Shown here: positions 1-8,859 of the stretch, in pieces
How positions within the stretch are numbered: the stretch's first letter is position 1
Layout: each line of letters starts with the position of its first letter
Origin: Pseudidiomarina woesei
GTDB lineage: Bacteria; Pseudomonadota; Gammaproteobacteria; Enterobacterales; Alteromonadaceae
Length of the DNA stretch: 64,000 nucleotides
Reading direction: 5' to 3'
Assembly (NCBI RefSeq): GCF_001418345.1
Contig: NZ_LIPW01000001.1
Coordinates: 220,364-284,363 of the forward strand
The notes under the pieces: generated by a model
Told to the model about the DNA's origin: nothing
Databases searched by the model: none
Seen by the model: the letters and a program-made list of their open reading frames with translations, nothing else
Translations under genes and position numbers: made by a program

Positions 1-1740
1 AATAACATCGTCGGCTAAATTGAGCTGGCTCAAATTCGCTGCGGGTATAATAACACCTTGCTTACCGGTTAATCCGCGCGTGCGGCAGAGCTCAAAATAA
101 CCCTCTATTTTTTCATTTACCGCCCCAATGGCTTGCACGCGACCAAACTGATCGACAGCACCAGTAATAGCGAGGCCTTGTTGAATTGGCGCTTCTGCTA
201 AAGCAGATAATAAACAACACAGCTCAGCAAGTGAGGCGCTATCACCGTCTACTTCATGATAAGACTGTTCAAATACGATGGTTGCCGAAAGCGCCATGGC
301 TTCATTACGCGCGAAAACATTCGCAATATAGGCACTTAAAATCATCACGCCTTTGGTATGAATACTGCCGCTCAGCTCAGATTTTCGGTCAATATCGATA
401 ATATCGCCGTCACCGTAATGCACGGTTGCTGTAATTCGAGTGGGCTCACCAAACTCGTGGCCACCAGCCGTAATTACGGTAAGCCCGTTTATTTGCCCAA
501 TAACTTCGCCTTCGGTTTCTATATAAACCTGACCTTCTAAAATAGCTCGCCGGCTTAGCTCCGCAATATAACCTTCACGCGACTCACGTTGTTTCAGTGC
601 TGAACTAATGTCTTCAGCGGCAATTGATGTGGCCTGTCGTTCACGTGCAATAGCACAAGCTTCGCGAAGCAATTGCATAATTGCAATGGTGTCGAGCGAT
701 AACTCTGTTTGAAAGTCAGTGATGCGAGTCACGAATTTAAACAGAGCAGGGTAGGCATCGCTAGCTAATGGCAATACCGCAGCTTCGCGTTCAACATAAG
801 CTAAATAATCAAAATAGGCCTGTAATGGCTCTTGATTGATAGAGTAATGCGACGAAAAATCAGCAAGATATGGAAATAAATTATCAAAATCACGATCAAG
901 TTCACGTAACTGCGCGTAAATATCTCGCTCGCCCAGTAATAGCACCTTAATGTGCACAGGTATGGCTTGGGGTTGATAATAAGCAGCGATATTGGAATCG
1001 CCCGGTTGTGGCCAATCAAATTCACTGGTTTTTAAAATGTATTTAAGTTTACGCCACAAACCTGGCTGTAACAGCAGTTCTTCAGCATCTATAGCAAGAA
1101 CGCCACCGTTGGCTTTCAAAATAGCGCCGGCCTCAATCAAGTGCAGATCTGATGAAATAGTGCCTTCCACACTTTGCAGTCGAATACTACCGAATAAACT
1201 TGCTTCGGTGACACGGTCACACAGCATAAAGGGTTCATGTTCATTGTGCGTAACAATGACCGTCGCTAATTCGGTACCTGGGAGGTCATCAAAGGTTTTA
1301 TCCTCGATTAAATCAAGATAGCGTGCTACACGTTCACTTGGATAAGCTTCTTTAATAAAGTCAATTAATGGCATGCGCACCGCAACGTCAGCTTGCAGAA
1401 ATTCCCATAATTTAATTAAAAAGTCGTTTGCTTTACCGCAAGGCAAATTGACACACAGCGGTTGCGAAGCGCTGTCTGGGTTGGCCACATAAACCCAATC
1501 AAATTTATCCGCATGAACCCATTGTTGTTGGTTTTGTACTTGTTGCAGCACATCGTAGGTGCGCATACCTGCAGGTGTAACGACAAACCCATGGGCGTAC
1601 CTACCGCCAATGCTTAGCGCTTGCTGCAACGCGTTTAAGGCTCGTTGCTGCCCAACTAAAGCATTGGAATTGGCGTGTTCTGGTCGTTGCTTGGCCCATT
1701 CAAATATTCGAGGTTGTAGTGCATCTGCTGCTATGCGCAT
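1..1740 (-). CDS. ycbZ: Lon-like protease, YcbZ/LonH type (3' end outside window)
   Basis: I translated this by hand; the frame is open from the ATG at 1738-1740 to the left edge, 580 codons without a stop. It looks like a cytoplasmic serine-lysine (S16) protease. The proposed catalytic Ser501 sits in EVDGDSASLAEL and Lys544 in VNEKIEG. Their spacing of 43 residues equals that of Ser679 and Lys722 in E. coli Lon. The N-terminal half has an AAA-like layout with a Walker-B-like stretch (GGVLAIDAEELL), but the place where a P-loop should be reads GFVVTPAGMRTYD and lacks GxxGxGKS. As far as I recall, the YcbZ branch also lacks a good Walker A, so this is a family trait rather than decay. It lies 42 bases downstream of the TraB gene on the same strand. 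The C-terminus is missing only because of the window edge. Confidence 0.85.
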   Translation of the reverse strand, partial: MRIAADALQPRIFEWAKQRPEHANSNALVGQQRALNALQQALSIGGRYAHGFVVTPAGMRTYDVLQQVQNQQQWVHADKFDWVYVANPDSASQPLCVNLPCGKANDFLIKLWEFLQADVAVRMPLIDFIKEAYPSERVARYLDLIEDKTFDDLPGTELATVIVTHNEHEPFMLCDRVTEASLFGSIRLQSVEGTISSDLHLIEAGAILKANGGVLAIDAEELLLQPGLWRKLKYILKTSEFDWPQPGDSNIAAYYQPQAIPVHIKVLLLGERDIYAQLRELDRDFDNLFPYLADFSSHYSINQEPLQAYFDYLAYVEREAAVLPLASDAYPALFKFVTRITDFQTELSLDTIAIMQLLREACAIARERQATSIAAEDISSALKQRESREGYIAELSRRAILEGQVYIETEGEVIGQINGLTVITAGGHEFGEPTRITATVHYGDGDIIDIDRKSELSGSIHTKGVMILSAYIANVFARNEAMALSATIVFEQSYHEVDGDSASLAELCCLLSALAEAPIQQGLAITGAVDQFGRVQAIGAVNEKIEGYFELCRTRGLTGKQGVIIPAANLSQLNLADDVI

Positions 1741-1782
1741 GGTGTTGAATTCTCCCTTAATTAATTCGCTATCATACCACTG

Positions 1783-2670
1783 TCAGTATGACTCAACAGC
1801 AGCAAAACTTACCGGAATAGGGGTTATTTCGTAGCCTTGGGCGATTAATAGCCGTAACAAGCCTTGGTCACCATACAAATGACCCGCACCTACGGCAACA
1901 AAACTAGACTTGTTGGCAAAAAGTTTCGGTAGTTTTTCCGCCCAAGTCTTATTCCGTTGGTCTAAAAACAGAGCAGCCGCACCCAGAAAATCGTCCTGCG
2001 CCACCATGATCTCGTGTAACTTTTCACCATTTCCGCTTATGTAAGCGTTCGCCATATTGACAAGCTCCTGTTGAGCGACATTCTTTTCTGTAACTAACTC
2101 ATACAGCGCTGAAACTTGCTCAGACAGATCTATTTGATCAAATAATTCGAGTTGCCACTTGGCCGACTCCAATCCAACAACCAACTTTTTGTTGCGCGCC
2201 ATATGCTGAATAACTGCTTCATCCACAGAAAATGTTTCGCTTGCACACGGCAAATAATGAGCCAAGAACAACGAACTAATAATTAATGGGCGTAGCGGGG
2301 CAAGGCTATTCAACGGCCGGCCTAATTGTTGTTGTGTCTGTTGCTCTAGTTGACTGTATTGTCGCCTGTTTAAATGCAACTGTAGGTAATTACTTGGTTG
2401 TTGAAACATGGCGCTTCTAGCTGCTGCTAATTCATTGGAATTGGTCAAATCAACCTCAACAATAAGTTGCTCAGAATTAGCTAACGCGTGGTAAACCGAC
2501 TCAGGCATTACAAAATCATCTTTGCACAGCAAGTGCATGGTACCTAACACGTAGGCTGTTTGATCGTGCTTCTGATGAGTCACTTTAAAAAATACATTTG
2601 CCGTTGCACTGAATGACAGCAAACCAAACCACACGCACAGTAAAAGCTGCCACACAAATTTAAACCTCAT
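1783..2670 (-). CDS. TraB/GumN family protein
   Basis: The protein has 295 residues. The start chosen is the ATG at 2668-2670, preceded by AAGGG at good spacing; an in-frame start 15 codons upstream would put charged residues before a clean signal peptide. An export signal is visible at the N-terminus (a Lys/Arg, a hydrophobic run, then SATAN), so the protein is probably periplasmic or membrane-anchored. TraB/GumN hallmarks are YVLGTMH near the start of the mature part, VVGLES in the middle and FVAVGAGHLYGDQGLL near the C-terminus; the conserved His and Glu residues are those of the Tiki/TraB metalloprotease-like fold. The substrate is unknown. It is possibly cotranscribed with the Lon-like gene 42 bases downstream. 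Confidence 0.8.
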   Translation of the reverse strand: MRFKFVWQLLLCVWFGLLSFSATANVFFKVTHQKHDQTAYVLGTMHLLCKDDFVMPESVYHALANSEQLIVEVDLTNSNELAAARSAMFQQPSNYLQLHLNRRQYSQLEQQTQQQLGRPLNSLAPLRPLIISSLFLAHYLPCASETFSVDEAVIQHMARNKKLVVGLESAKWQLELFDQIDLSEQVSALYELVTEKNVAQQELVNMANAYISGNGEKLHEIMVAQDDFLGAAALFLDQRNKTWAEKLPKLFANKSSFVAVGAGHLYGDQGLLRLLIAQGYEITPIPVSFAAVESY

Positions 2671-2943
2671 GGCCAAAGAACCCTTAATAACAAAATGTGT
2701 AGCTAAATATACCACGCCGTACGAATGATGCAGCGGTAGGTACCAATAGACCTTAGCTAAAATCTCGTTATTAATAATTTCGCATAATGTATATTATGTT
2801 AAATCGGATATTATAAAAGGCAATTAACCGATGTGATGACTCACATATATTTGGAATATCCGGCGTTATTTAAAAAATTAAGTAGCTCACTACGCAAACT
2901 CTTTCAGATTTTACGTAGCGAACGATTCTAGAAATGGATGAAA

Positions 2944-3966
2944 TTAAGCACTTAGAGCAAGCTTTTCTAATCGCTTAAACAATTCGACATATCGTTTCTG
3001 TGCCAGTGCGTTTAGTCCCACTTTTGCCAGTAGCGCATTGGGTAAAATATCGAACCAATAGGTTTTAAGCCAAATTTGTTTCGCTTGACTTAATGTGTTG
3101 ATACGCCGCACGATATTGGGCGCTTGCGCGTAATACTGCTCGATTAATTTTCTACCGGTAATGGTTCTCTTCATGACCTCGTCACGAAACGATCGTAATT
3201 GCGTTAATTCCCAGCAGTTATCAGTTAAGCCAATAGTATGTACAGCGGCTGTTGTAAAAAAGCAGGCATAGTCAGCTTGGCACTGCCCTGCGTTATATTT
3301 TTCAAATAACGATGAGGCATCACGATCGATGATCTCTGCAAACTTTCCCCAATTAGAAGGCAACAGCACAATTTCGGTTACAAATGCTTCGTCAGTTAAT
3401 TGCAGCGAAATGCTTGTCGGTTCGCCCTGAAACCACGAACCTGAAGATGCGCTAGCGAAACCTGCAATGACTGGATACTCATAGAAATTATTGTAGGGTA
3501 ATTTGGGTTCAACTTGATAAACATACTGTTTATCTCCGATCGCAATCTGGTGGACTTTCGCAAACTGCTGAACTGTTTTGCCCTCGGCGTTTGTGTTCGA
3601 ATAGCTCGGCAATAAAAAATTTGCTGACTCAAAACTATAATTCCTCTCGCCCTGCTCGTTTTCACTAATGTAAATTTGAAAGTTAAAGGATGATTGGCTA
3701 ACAAACTTCTTAATAAATTCCAAATTCTGGTCATCAGAAGTCATGATCTTGATGTCTTGCGATAAAACACGCCGGCCATCAATTGAAAGATAAAGACTTC
3801 CAATATCATCCTCGACCAGTGTTGCATTTAGAGAAAACGGCGACAAGCTAGCTTCAGATTTACAAATAGGTAGTGTTTTGCTGTCGTCGGCTGCTTGCGC
3901 ATGAGCTACGCCAATACCGCACAACGCAAGAGCAGCTGTTAATCGGGGAAGTTTTTGTAAAAACAT
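2944..3966 (-). CDS. Exported protein with CFI-box-like C-terminal domain, function unknown
   Basis: The protein has 340 residues. It begins with a signal peptide (Lys/Arg, hydrophobic LTAALALCGIGVAHA, cleavage near AQA-AD). Residues about 30-230 show no domain I recognise and read like a beta-rich periplasmic domain. From Cys235 the sequence runs CFFTTAAVHTIGL, then C-WELTQLRSFRDEVM, a Gly-Arg, then QYYAQAPNIVRRI. This is the pattern I know as the CFI-box C-terminal domain (Cys-Phe-aromatic/Ile-Thr-Ala-Ala, LR-x-FRD, YY-x-x-(S/A)P), found at the end of diverse exported proteins and of unknown biochemical role. The gene stands alone, with about 80 bases to the SRPBCC gene upstream and about 270 to the TraB gene downstream. 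The function is not inferred. Confidence 0.6.
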   Translation of the reverse strand: MFLQKLPRLTAALALCGIGVAHAQAADDSKTLPICKSEASLSPFSLNATLVEDDIGSLYLSIDGRRVLSQDIKIMTSDDQNLEFIKKFVSQSSFNFQIYISENEQGERNYSFESANFLLPSYSNTNAEGKTVQQFAKVHQIAIGDKQYVYQVEPKLPYNNFYEYPVIAGFASASSGSWFQGEPTSISLQLTDEAFVTEIVLLPSNWGKFAEIIDRDASSLFEKYNAGQCQADYACFFTTAAVHTIGLTDNCWELTQLRSFRDEVMKRTITGRKLIEQYYAQAPNIVRRINTLSQAKQIWLKTYWFDILPNALLAKVGLNALAQKRYVELFKRLEKLALSA

Positions 3967-4048
3967 AATTGCGCTCGGCTACTTAAAGATTCTTTAACCT
4001 TACGCAATATTTGAAAAAACACCAAATAATCAAACCTGTTTGGCTAAA

Positions 4049-4603
4049 TTAACGAGCTCCCAGTTCATTTTCAACAAAGGCTTTCATAGCTGCCATTTGC
4101 TGTTGCAGAACGCTTTCGACTGCGGGCGCCCATTGACTCAAGTCATTAGGTGTATAACCACCAACGCGATAAAACACCGTAAGTTCCGTTGACGCTTCTT
4201 CGAACTTGTTTAGACGCCATTCCATAACGCCGCTTACACCCTCACCTTGTAATGGTCCTAATCCACCGAGCAAGCGCACAAACTGATTAGGAATAACCAT
4301 GGAAACCTGTAAATGCTGCGTCTGTGAACTACCCAAAATCTCACAAAAACAACCACCGGCTCGCGCGTCAATCTGCATGTTCTCGCCGTTCCCAAACCAA
4401 GTATGGTCATCCAACCACCATTGTCCGACTTTATCCGTCAAACCGCCGTATACGTCAGTTGGCGATGCGTTGATGACCTGTTTAAATTCAATGGTAAAAC
4501 CCTGCGTTGAGCTATCGACAACCTCGGCAGCCACGTCAAGGCTGATGCTCGCACTTGTGAGCGCGAACGCCCCATAAACTAATGTGTTCACCAGGCTTCT
4601 CAT
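4049..4603 (-). CDS. Exported SRPBCC (START/AHSA1-like) protein
   Basis: The protein has 184 residues. An N-terminal signal peptide is visible (hydrophobic LVYGAFALTSASISLDVAA). The rest resembles the SRPBCC ligand-binding fold: FTIEFKQVINASPTDVYGGL, WWLDDHTWFG, an acidic GG-CFCEI strand, and a long C-terminal helix ending in LQQQMAAMKAFVENE. SRPBCC proteins bind hydrophobic ligands; most are cytoplasmic, so export is unusual. Its ATG overlaps the RND stop codon by one base (TAATG), implying translational coupling with the pump. A periplasmic ligand carrier or accessory for the pump is an inference from this coupling only. Confidence 0.65.
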   Translation of the reverse strand: MRSLVNTLVYGAFALTSASISLDVAAEVVDSSTQGFTIEFKQVINASPTDVYGGLTDKVGQWWLDDHTWFGNGENMQIDARAGGCFCEILGSSQTQHLQVSMVIPNQFVRLLGGLGPLQGEGVSGVMEWRLNKFEEASTELTVFYRVGGYTPNDLSQWAPAVESVLQQQMAAMKAFVENELGAR

Positions 4604-7600
4604 TACAGTTCCCCTGCTCGTTTCATTTCGCTTTCAAGGCGATTTGTTTCATCAGCACGTGGTTTGGTAAACCGCGCAATGGCTAAGTATAGAACCGGCG
4701 TTAAGTAGAGAGTAAATAAAACTGCAAATGCAAGCCCACCAAACACGACCCAACCAATGGCGTTACGAGATTCAGCACCAGCTCCTATAGATAGAATAAG
4801 CGGTAGCGCACCTAATAACGTTGATACAAGTGTCATCATAATCGGGCGAAGTCGAATTTCAGCTGCATTTTCAATTGCTTTACGAACTGACTCACCCTGA
4901 TCACGGAGCTGATCGGCAAACTCAACTAATAAAATTGAGTTTTTCGCGATCAGACCAATCAGCATTACTAACCCAATTTGTGAAAAGATATTAATCGAGG
5001 TGCCAGTAACATACAGTGCAAAAAACGCAGCCGCGATACCAAATGGTACCGTTGCCATAACCACAACTGCTGAGTTCACACTTTCAAACTGCGCAGCCAA
5101 GACTAAAAATACAATCAAGAATGCCAAAATATAGGTTAGCGCTACTTCTCGTGAGGTTTCTTCATAGGCTTCAGCTTCACCAAGTAGTACTAAACCAACA
5201 CCGCTAGGCAGTTCTTCAGCTGCCAACTCACGTAATCGCTCAACAACTTGCTCTAATGGGATAGAAGTAGGCTGCTGCATATCTACTTGAATAGCTCGGC
5301 GCTGTGAACGTCGCTCTAATTCAGCTGGAACGCCCTCTTCTGTCAGCGTTGTTAAACTGGATAGCGGCACAAGACCTGTTGCTTGAGAACCCACATATAA
5401 ATTCATAATGTCGGTCGGGTCTCGAATTAAGTCACGTTGAGCTTGGAGCATAATTGGTACGGCCTGATCGCCAATATTTAAATCGGTTACATCAAGTCCG
5501 TTGATTGCAGCCCGCAGCGTAGTAGAAATATCGTTTAACGGTACACCTAATTCTTCAGCACGTTTTCGATCAATATTAACTCGTAGTTGCGGCTGTGTAG
5601 GTTGATAGCCAATGCGCGGGTATCCAACTTCAGGCATCTCTTGTTGCACGCGTGCAGTGAACTTCTGTGCGGCTCGGAAAATATCTGCATATTCCTCACC
5701 CGTTAATGCAAATTCTAAACCACCCCCCTGGCCACGTAAGTTAAGACTATTCGAGCCAAAGGCACGGGCTGGAGCTCCCGGAATTTCGCTTAGCGGCCCG
5801 CTAATTTCATTAATAATATCTTGCTGGCTTTGCTCGCGTTGTTCCCAATCAGTTAAACGAACCGTTATAAATACAAGGTTAGGATCCCATTGGCCCACCA
5901 CAGTATTTATACTATCCACCGCCCCACCATTTACATACGGAAGTAAAATGGCTTCCATCTTTTGCGCTTGACGATCCATAAAATCAATGCCGACGCCATC
6001 AGGTCCTCGTGCAAAAATACGAATTGTTCCGCGGTCTTCATTCGGCATCAGCTCATTGTCTACCTGAAAATACAAATAACTCGCAGCACCCGCGATTAAG
6101 CTACTTGCAACAAACACCCAAATAGCTTTATCAAGAGCAAAGTGGAGAGTCGTACGGTAACTATCCCTGAGTTTGCTGCCAAAACGCTGTAACAGGTTTT
6201 CTTTATTTGTTTCTATAAGCGGTAGCCGGGCTGTTAACGCAGGTACTAATGACAATGCCACAAATGACGAAATAATTACTGCCGCCGCTAATACCCCACC
6301 GAATTCACGAAATAGCCGGCCTGCGGTACTTGGTAAAAAGGCGATAGGAACAAATACAGCAACTAATACGGCCGTTGTTGCAACCACAGCGAAGAAAACT
6401 TCACGTGTTCCAACCACTGCGGCAGCCCTCGCACCAAGACCTAAACTACGTCGGCGTTGAATATTTTCTGACACTACTATGGCGTCATCAACAATCAATC
6501 CAGTTGCTAAAACGAGCGCCAATAACGTCAGAATATTAACGGAAAAGCCAAGCAGCCAAATGACGGCAATAGAGCCAATTAGGGCAACGGGAATGGCAAA
6601 GGCAGGAATAATAGTCGCCCTTCCCGACCCTATAAACACCCATAACGTGGCAACGACCAGAGCAATAGTTAGCGCAAGCGAAATAAATACTTCTTCAACT
6701 GAACTACGAATAAACTTCGCATCATCTGAAGTTACTTGTATTTCAAGCTCTGGATACTGAACTTTAAGCCGCTCTACCAGTGCCAAAACTTCATCTGAAA
6801 TTTCAATGGTATTCGACCGAGCTTGCCGAATAACACCAAGGCCTATAACGGGCTTGCCATCAAGTCGTACCATGCTACTGGCGTCGGCGGGAGCAAAAAA
6901 CACCGTCGCAACATCGCCAATGCGTGTGGTACCTCGAATAACAATGTTTTCTACGTCATCAACCGTAACCGAACTTGCGTCTGCCCGAACAATAATCTGT
7001 TGGTCGGTAGACTTTAAACTTCCTGCGGGAACATCGAATGGTGCTTGGCGCAACACATTCGCAACGTCAGTAACAGTGAGCTGAAAACTTGCTAATTGTA
7101 ATGGGTCTAAAATAACCCGTAACACACGTTGACGGTCGCCGTTTAATCGAACATCAGCAACACCAGGTACACTTAAAAAATTCGGGGCTAAATCGGTTTC
7201 GACTCTTTCCGTTAAGGTTTCAAGGTCGAGCGTGCTGCTAGATACCGCCAATGACACAACAGCTTGTGCATCGTTATCAGCTTTAATAATGGCTACATTT
7301 TCTACTTCTTCGGGCAATCGACGCTGAACTTGGCTGACAGTTTCTCGCATTTCATTAGCGGCACTATCTAAATCAATTCCTGGACGGAACTCAACCACAA
7401 TACGTGAGCTGCCTTCCTCACTCGAGGCTCTAATTTGTTTGACACCACTAACCCGAGCTGCCGCACCTTCAAGAATGCTGGTGACCTCTGTGTCGACGGT
7501 TTCGGGAGCCGCGCCAGGGAAACTGGCAGAAACTGTAACAATAGGACGATCGACATCGGGTAATTCTCGAACCTCGACGCCGTTAATGGCGGCATAACCA

Positions 7601-7692
7601 GCGATAATAATAAGTAAATTCAGAACAATTATTAAAATCGGCCGACGTATCGACAGAGACGGTAAATCGTTGAGTTGCGGTGAAAACTTCAT
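4603..7692 (-). CDS. RND efflux pump inner-membrane permease (HAE1/AcrB type)
   Basis: The 1029-residue length is typical of AcrB-like proton/drug antiporters. The proton-relay aspartates are present as Asp402-Asp403 in GLIVDDAIVV (TM4), and Lys917 lies in LIGLIAKNSILLVEF (TM10). The two-fold repeated layout is clear: an N-terminal TM followed by a porter domain, six TMs, then the second half starting near residue 520. It begins two bases after the adaptor gene ends and couples to the SRPBCC gene by a TAATG overlap. No TolC-like outer membrane gene is in the cluster, so an OMF encoded elsewhere is presumably shared. Substrate specificity cannot be read from the sequence; the pump resembles the broad group of drug/solvent pumps in marine gammaproteobacteria. 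Confidence 0.92.
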   Translation of the reverse strand: MKFSPQLNDLPSLSIRRPILIIVLNLLIIIAGYAAINGVEVRELPDVDRPIVTVSASFPGAAPETVDTEVTSILEGAAARVSGVKQIRASSEEGSSRIVVEFRPGIDLDSAANEMRETVSQVQRRLPEEVENVAIIKADNDAQAVVSLAVSSSTLDLETLTERVETDLAPNFLSVPGVADVRLNGDRQRVLRVILDPLQLASFQLTVTDVANVLRQAPFDVPAGSLKSTDQQIIVRADASSVTVDDVENIVIRGTTRIGDVATVFFAPADASSMVRLDGKPVIGLGVIRQARSNTIEISDEVLALVERLKVQYPELEIQVTSDDAKFIRSSVEEVFISLALTIALVVATLWVFIGSGRATIIPAFAIPVALIGSIAVIWLLGFSVNILTLLALVLATGLIVDDAIVVSENIQRRRSLGLGARAAAVVGTREVFFAVVATTAVLVAVFVPIAFLPSTAGRLFREFGGVLAAAVIISSFVALSLVPALTARLPLIETNKENLLQRFGSKLRDSYRTTLHFALDKAIWVFVASSLIAGAASYLYFQVDNELMPNEDRGTIRIFARGPDGVGIDFMDRQAQKMEAILLPYVNGGAVDSINTVVGQWDPNLVFITVRLTDWEQREQSQQDIINEISGPLSEIPGAPARAFGSNSLNLRGQGGGLEFALTGEEYADIFRAAQKFTARVQQEMPEVGYPRIGYQPTQPQLRVNIDRKRAEELGVPLNDISTTLRAAINGLDVTDLNIGDQAVPIMLQAQRDLIRDPTDIMNLYVGSQATGLVPLSSLTTLTEEGVPAELERRSQRRAIQVDMQQPTSIPLEQVVERLRELAAEELPSGVGLVLLGEAEAYEETSREVALTYILAFLIVFLVLAAQFESVNSAVVVMATVPFGIAAAFFALYVTGTSINIFSQIGLVMLIGLIAKNSILLVEFADQLRDQGESVRKAIENAAEIRLRPIMMTLVSTLLGALPLILSIGAGAESRNAIGWVVFGGLAFAVLFTLYLTPVLYLAIARFTKPRADETNRLESEMKRAGEL

Positions 7693-7694
7693 AG

Positions 7695-8738
7695 CTATTC
7701 CTCCGTTGCCGCTTCACGAACAGATTGCCCGTTGCGCAACGTTTGCACCCCTTCAACAATAAGGTTGTCGCCTAGTTGTAGCGCTCCAGAAACGAGAATT
7801 CTTCCTTCTAAACGCTGCTGAATATTTACCTCAACACGTTGCGCCTTTCCGTCTTTTTCAATCCAAACGTAGGCGCCATCCGCACTCCACATCAACGCGG
7901 CCTCAGGAACCACCGCATAACTGTCCCCTTGATATGCCAGGGCAACCCGAAAACTCATTCCTGGCCGATAAAGGTCAGAACTATTATCGATAGCTGCACG
8001 TACTCGAATAGTTCGGTTACTGACGTCTATACGGGAATCAATTTCAATAATTTCAGCGGCAATTTCAGTATTACGACTTGCCCAAGGCCGAACGATAAGC
8101 TCGGCACCGTCTTGCAATAACTCAATAGCTGCTTCCGGCGCATTAAAGTCGATATACAACTGTTCGCGTTGGTCTATCGTTGTCACTAGTGTTTGCGTTG
8201 TGATTCGATCACCCGACTCAACATCGGTAATTCCGACAACACCATCAAAAGGCGCTCTAATTTGTCGGTCTTCATAGGCTACTTCGGCCTCGCGCACAGC
8301 AACCTCTAATAAGTCTCTAGCGGTAAGCGCAACATCAAGCTCACTTTGGGCAATGGCGCCCTGTTGACGACTTGCGGTTAACCGTTTAACCGTACGTTCC
8401 GCGTCTTTTAACTGTATACGCGCTCGTTGTAAATTCACTTGCTGCTGGCGGTCATCTAGGCGAACTAGGATATCCCCCTGCTTAACTTGCTGACCGGGTT
8501 TAAAATTAATTTCAAGCACCAAGTCACTCACCGCCGGGTACAGGGCAACGGAGCGCTGAGCCTCTGCATAGCCAACAGCTTCAACAAAACGTTGTACACG
8601 TTCAAAGCCAACCGGTTGCATCACCACCAATGCTGCGCGATCGCCACCACCCCATTGCTGTGAGTGAGCGGCTGTAGCGGCTGCACCAGAGCAAAGTAGA
8701 ATGGTCCCGATGATGAGAAACCGATTAAACAATGGCAT
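7695..8738 (-). CDS. RND efflux periplasmic adaptor subunit (MFP family)
   Basis: The protein has 347 residues with an N-terminal signal peptide (FLIIGTILLCSGAAATAAHS) lacking a lipobox, so it is not obviously lipidated as AcrA is. The biotinyl-lipoyl half motifs flank an alpha hairpin: VLEINFKPGQQVKQGDILVR before, and QIRAPFDGVVGITDVESGD after. A beta-barrel and a membrane-proximal domain follow (YRPGMSFRVALAY). It bridges the permease to an outer membrane channel. It is first in the operon adaptor-permease-SRPBCC and lies behind the terminator at 8801-8833, so its own promoter is expected in 8739-8800. Confidence 0.9.
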   Translation of the reverse strand: MPLFNRFLIIGTILLCSGAAATAAHSQQWGGGDRAALVVMQPVGFERVQRFVEAVGYAEAQRSVALYPAVSDLVLEINFKPGQQVKQGDILVRLDDRQQQVNLQRARIQLKDAERTVKRLTASRQQGAIAQSELDVALTARDLLEVAVREAEVAYEDRQIRAPFDGVVGITDVESGDRITTQTLVTTIDQREQLYIDFNAPEAAIELLQDGAELIVRPWASRNTEIAAEIIEIDSRIDVSNRTIRVRAAIDNSSDLYRPGMSFRVALAYQGDSYAVVPEAALMWSADGAYVWIEKDGKAQRVEVNIQQRLEGRILVSGALQLGDNLIVEGVQTLRNGQSVREAATEE

Positions 8739-8800
8739 GAATTATTCCCTATTCGTAATTGACTGTGAGTAAGTAGACGAATTTTCTCAAATTTGATCAC

Positions 8801-8833
8801 AAAAGGTCGTTCATCCTCGATGAACGACCTTTT
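8801..8833 (-). terminator. Rho-independent terminator of the NfeD/SPFH operon
   Basis: A 13-base perfect inverted repeat (AAAAGGTCGTTCA / TGAACGACCTTTT) encloses a 7-base loop, giving a T-run on either strand. It lies 27 bases beyond the SPFH stop codon and upstream of the adaptor gene, so it separates the two minus-strand units. Confidence 0.88.
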
Positions 8834-8859
8834 ATTTGAGCTAGGTAGAGTATAGCGAG

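Noticed and set aside
2831..2846. ATGTGATGACTCACAT, a CRP-site-like palindrome upstream of the TraB gene.
   Set aside because: CRP needs TGTGA and TCACA separated by six bases; here the spacer is four. It may form a small hairpin only.
3396..3734. 112-codon minus-strand open frame inside the CFI-box gene.
   Set aside because: It lies in another frame of a gene with a clear signal peptide and domain; its composition shows no protein-like features.
3990..4048. Weak inverted repeat and T-run after the SRPBCC gene (CAAACAGGTTTG, then a T-run).
   Set aside because: The stem is only four or five base pairs, AT-rich and badly spaced from the T-run, so I do not call a terminator.
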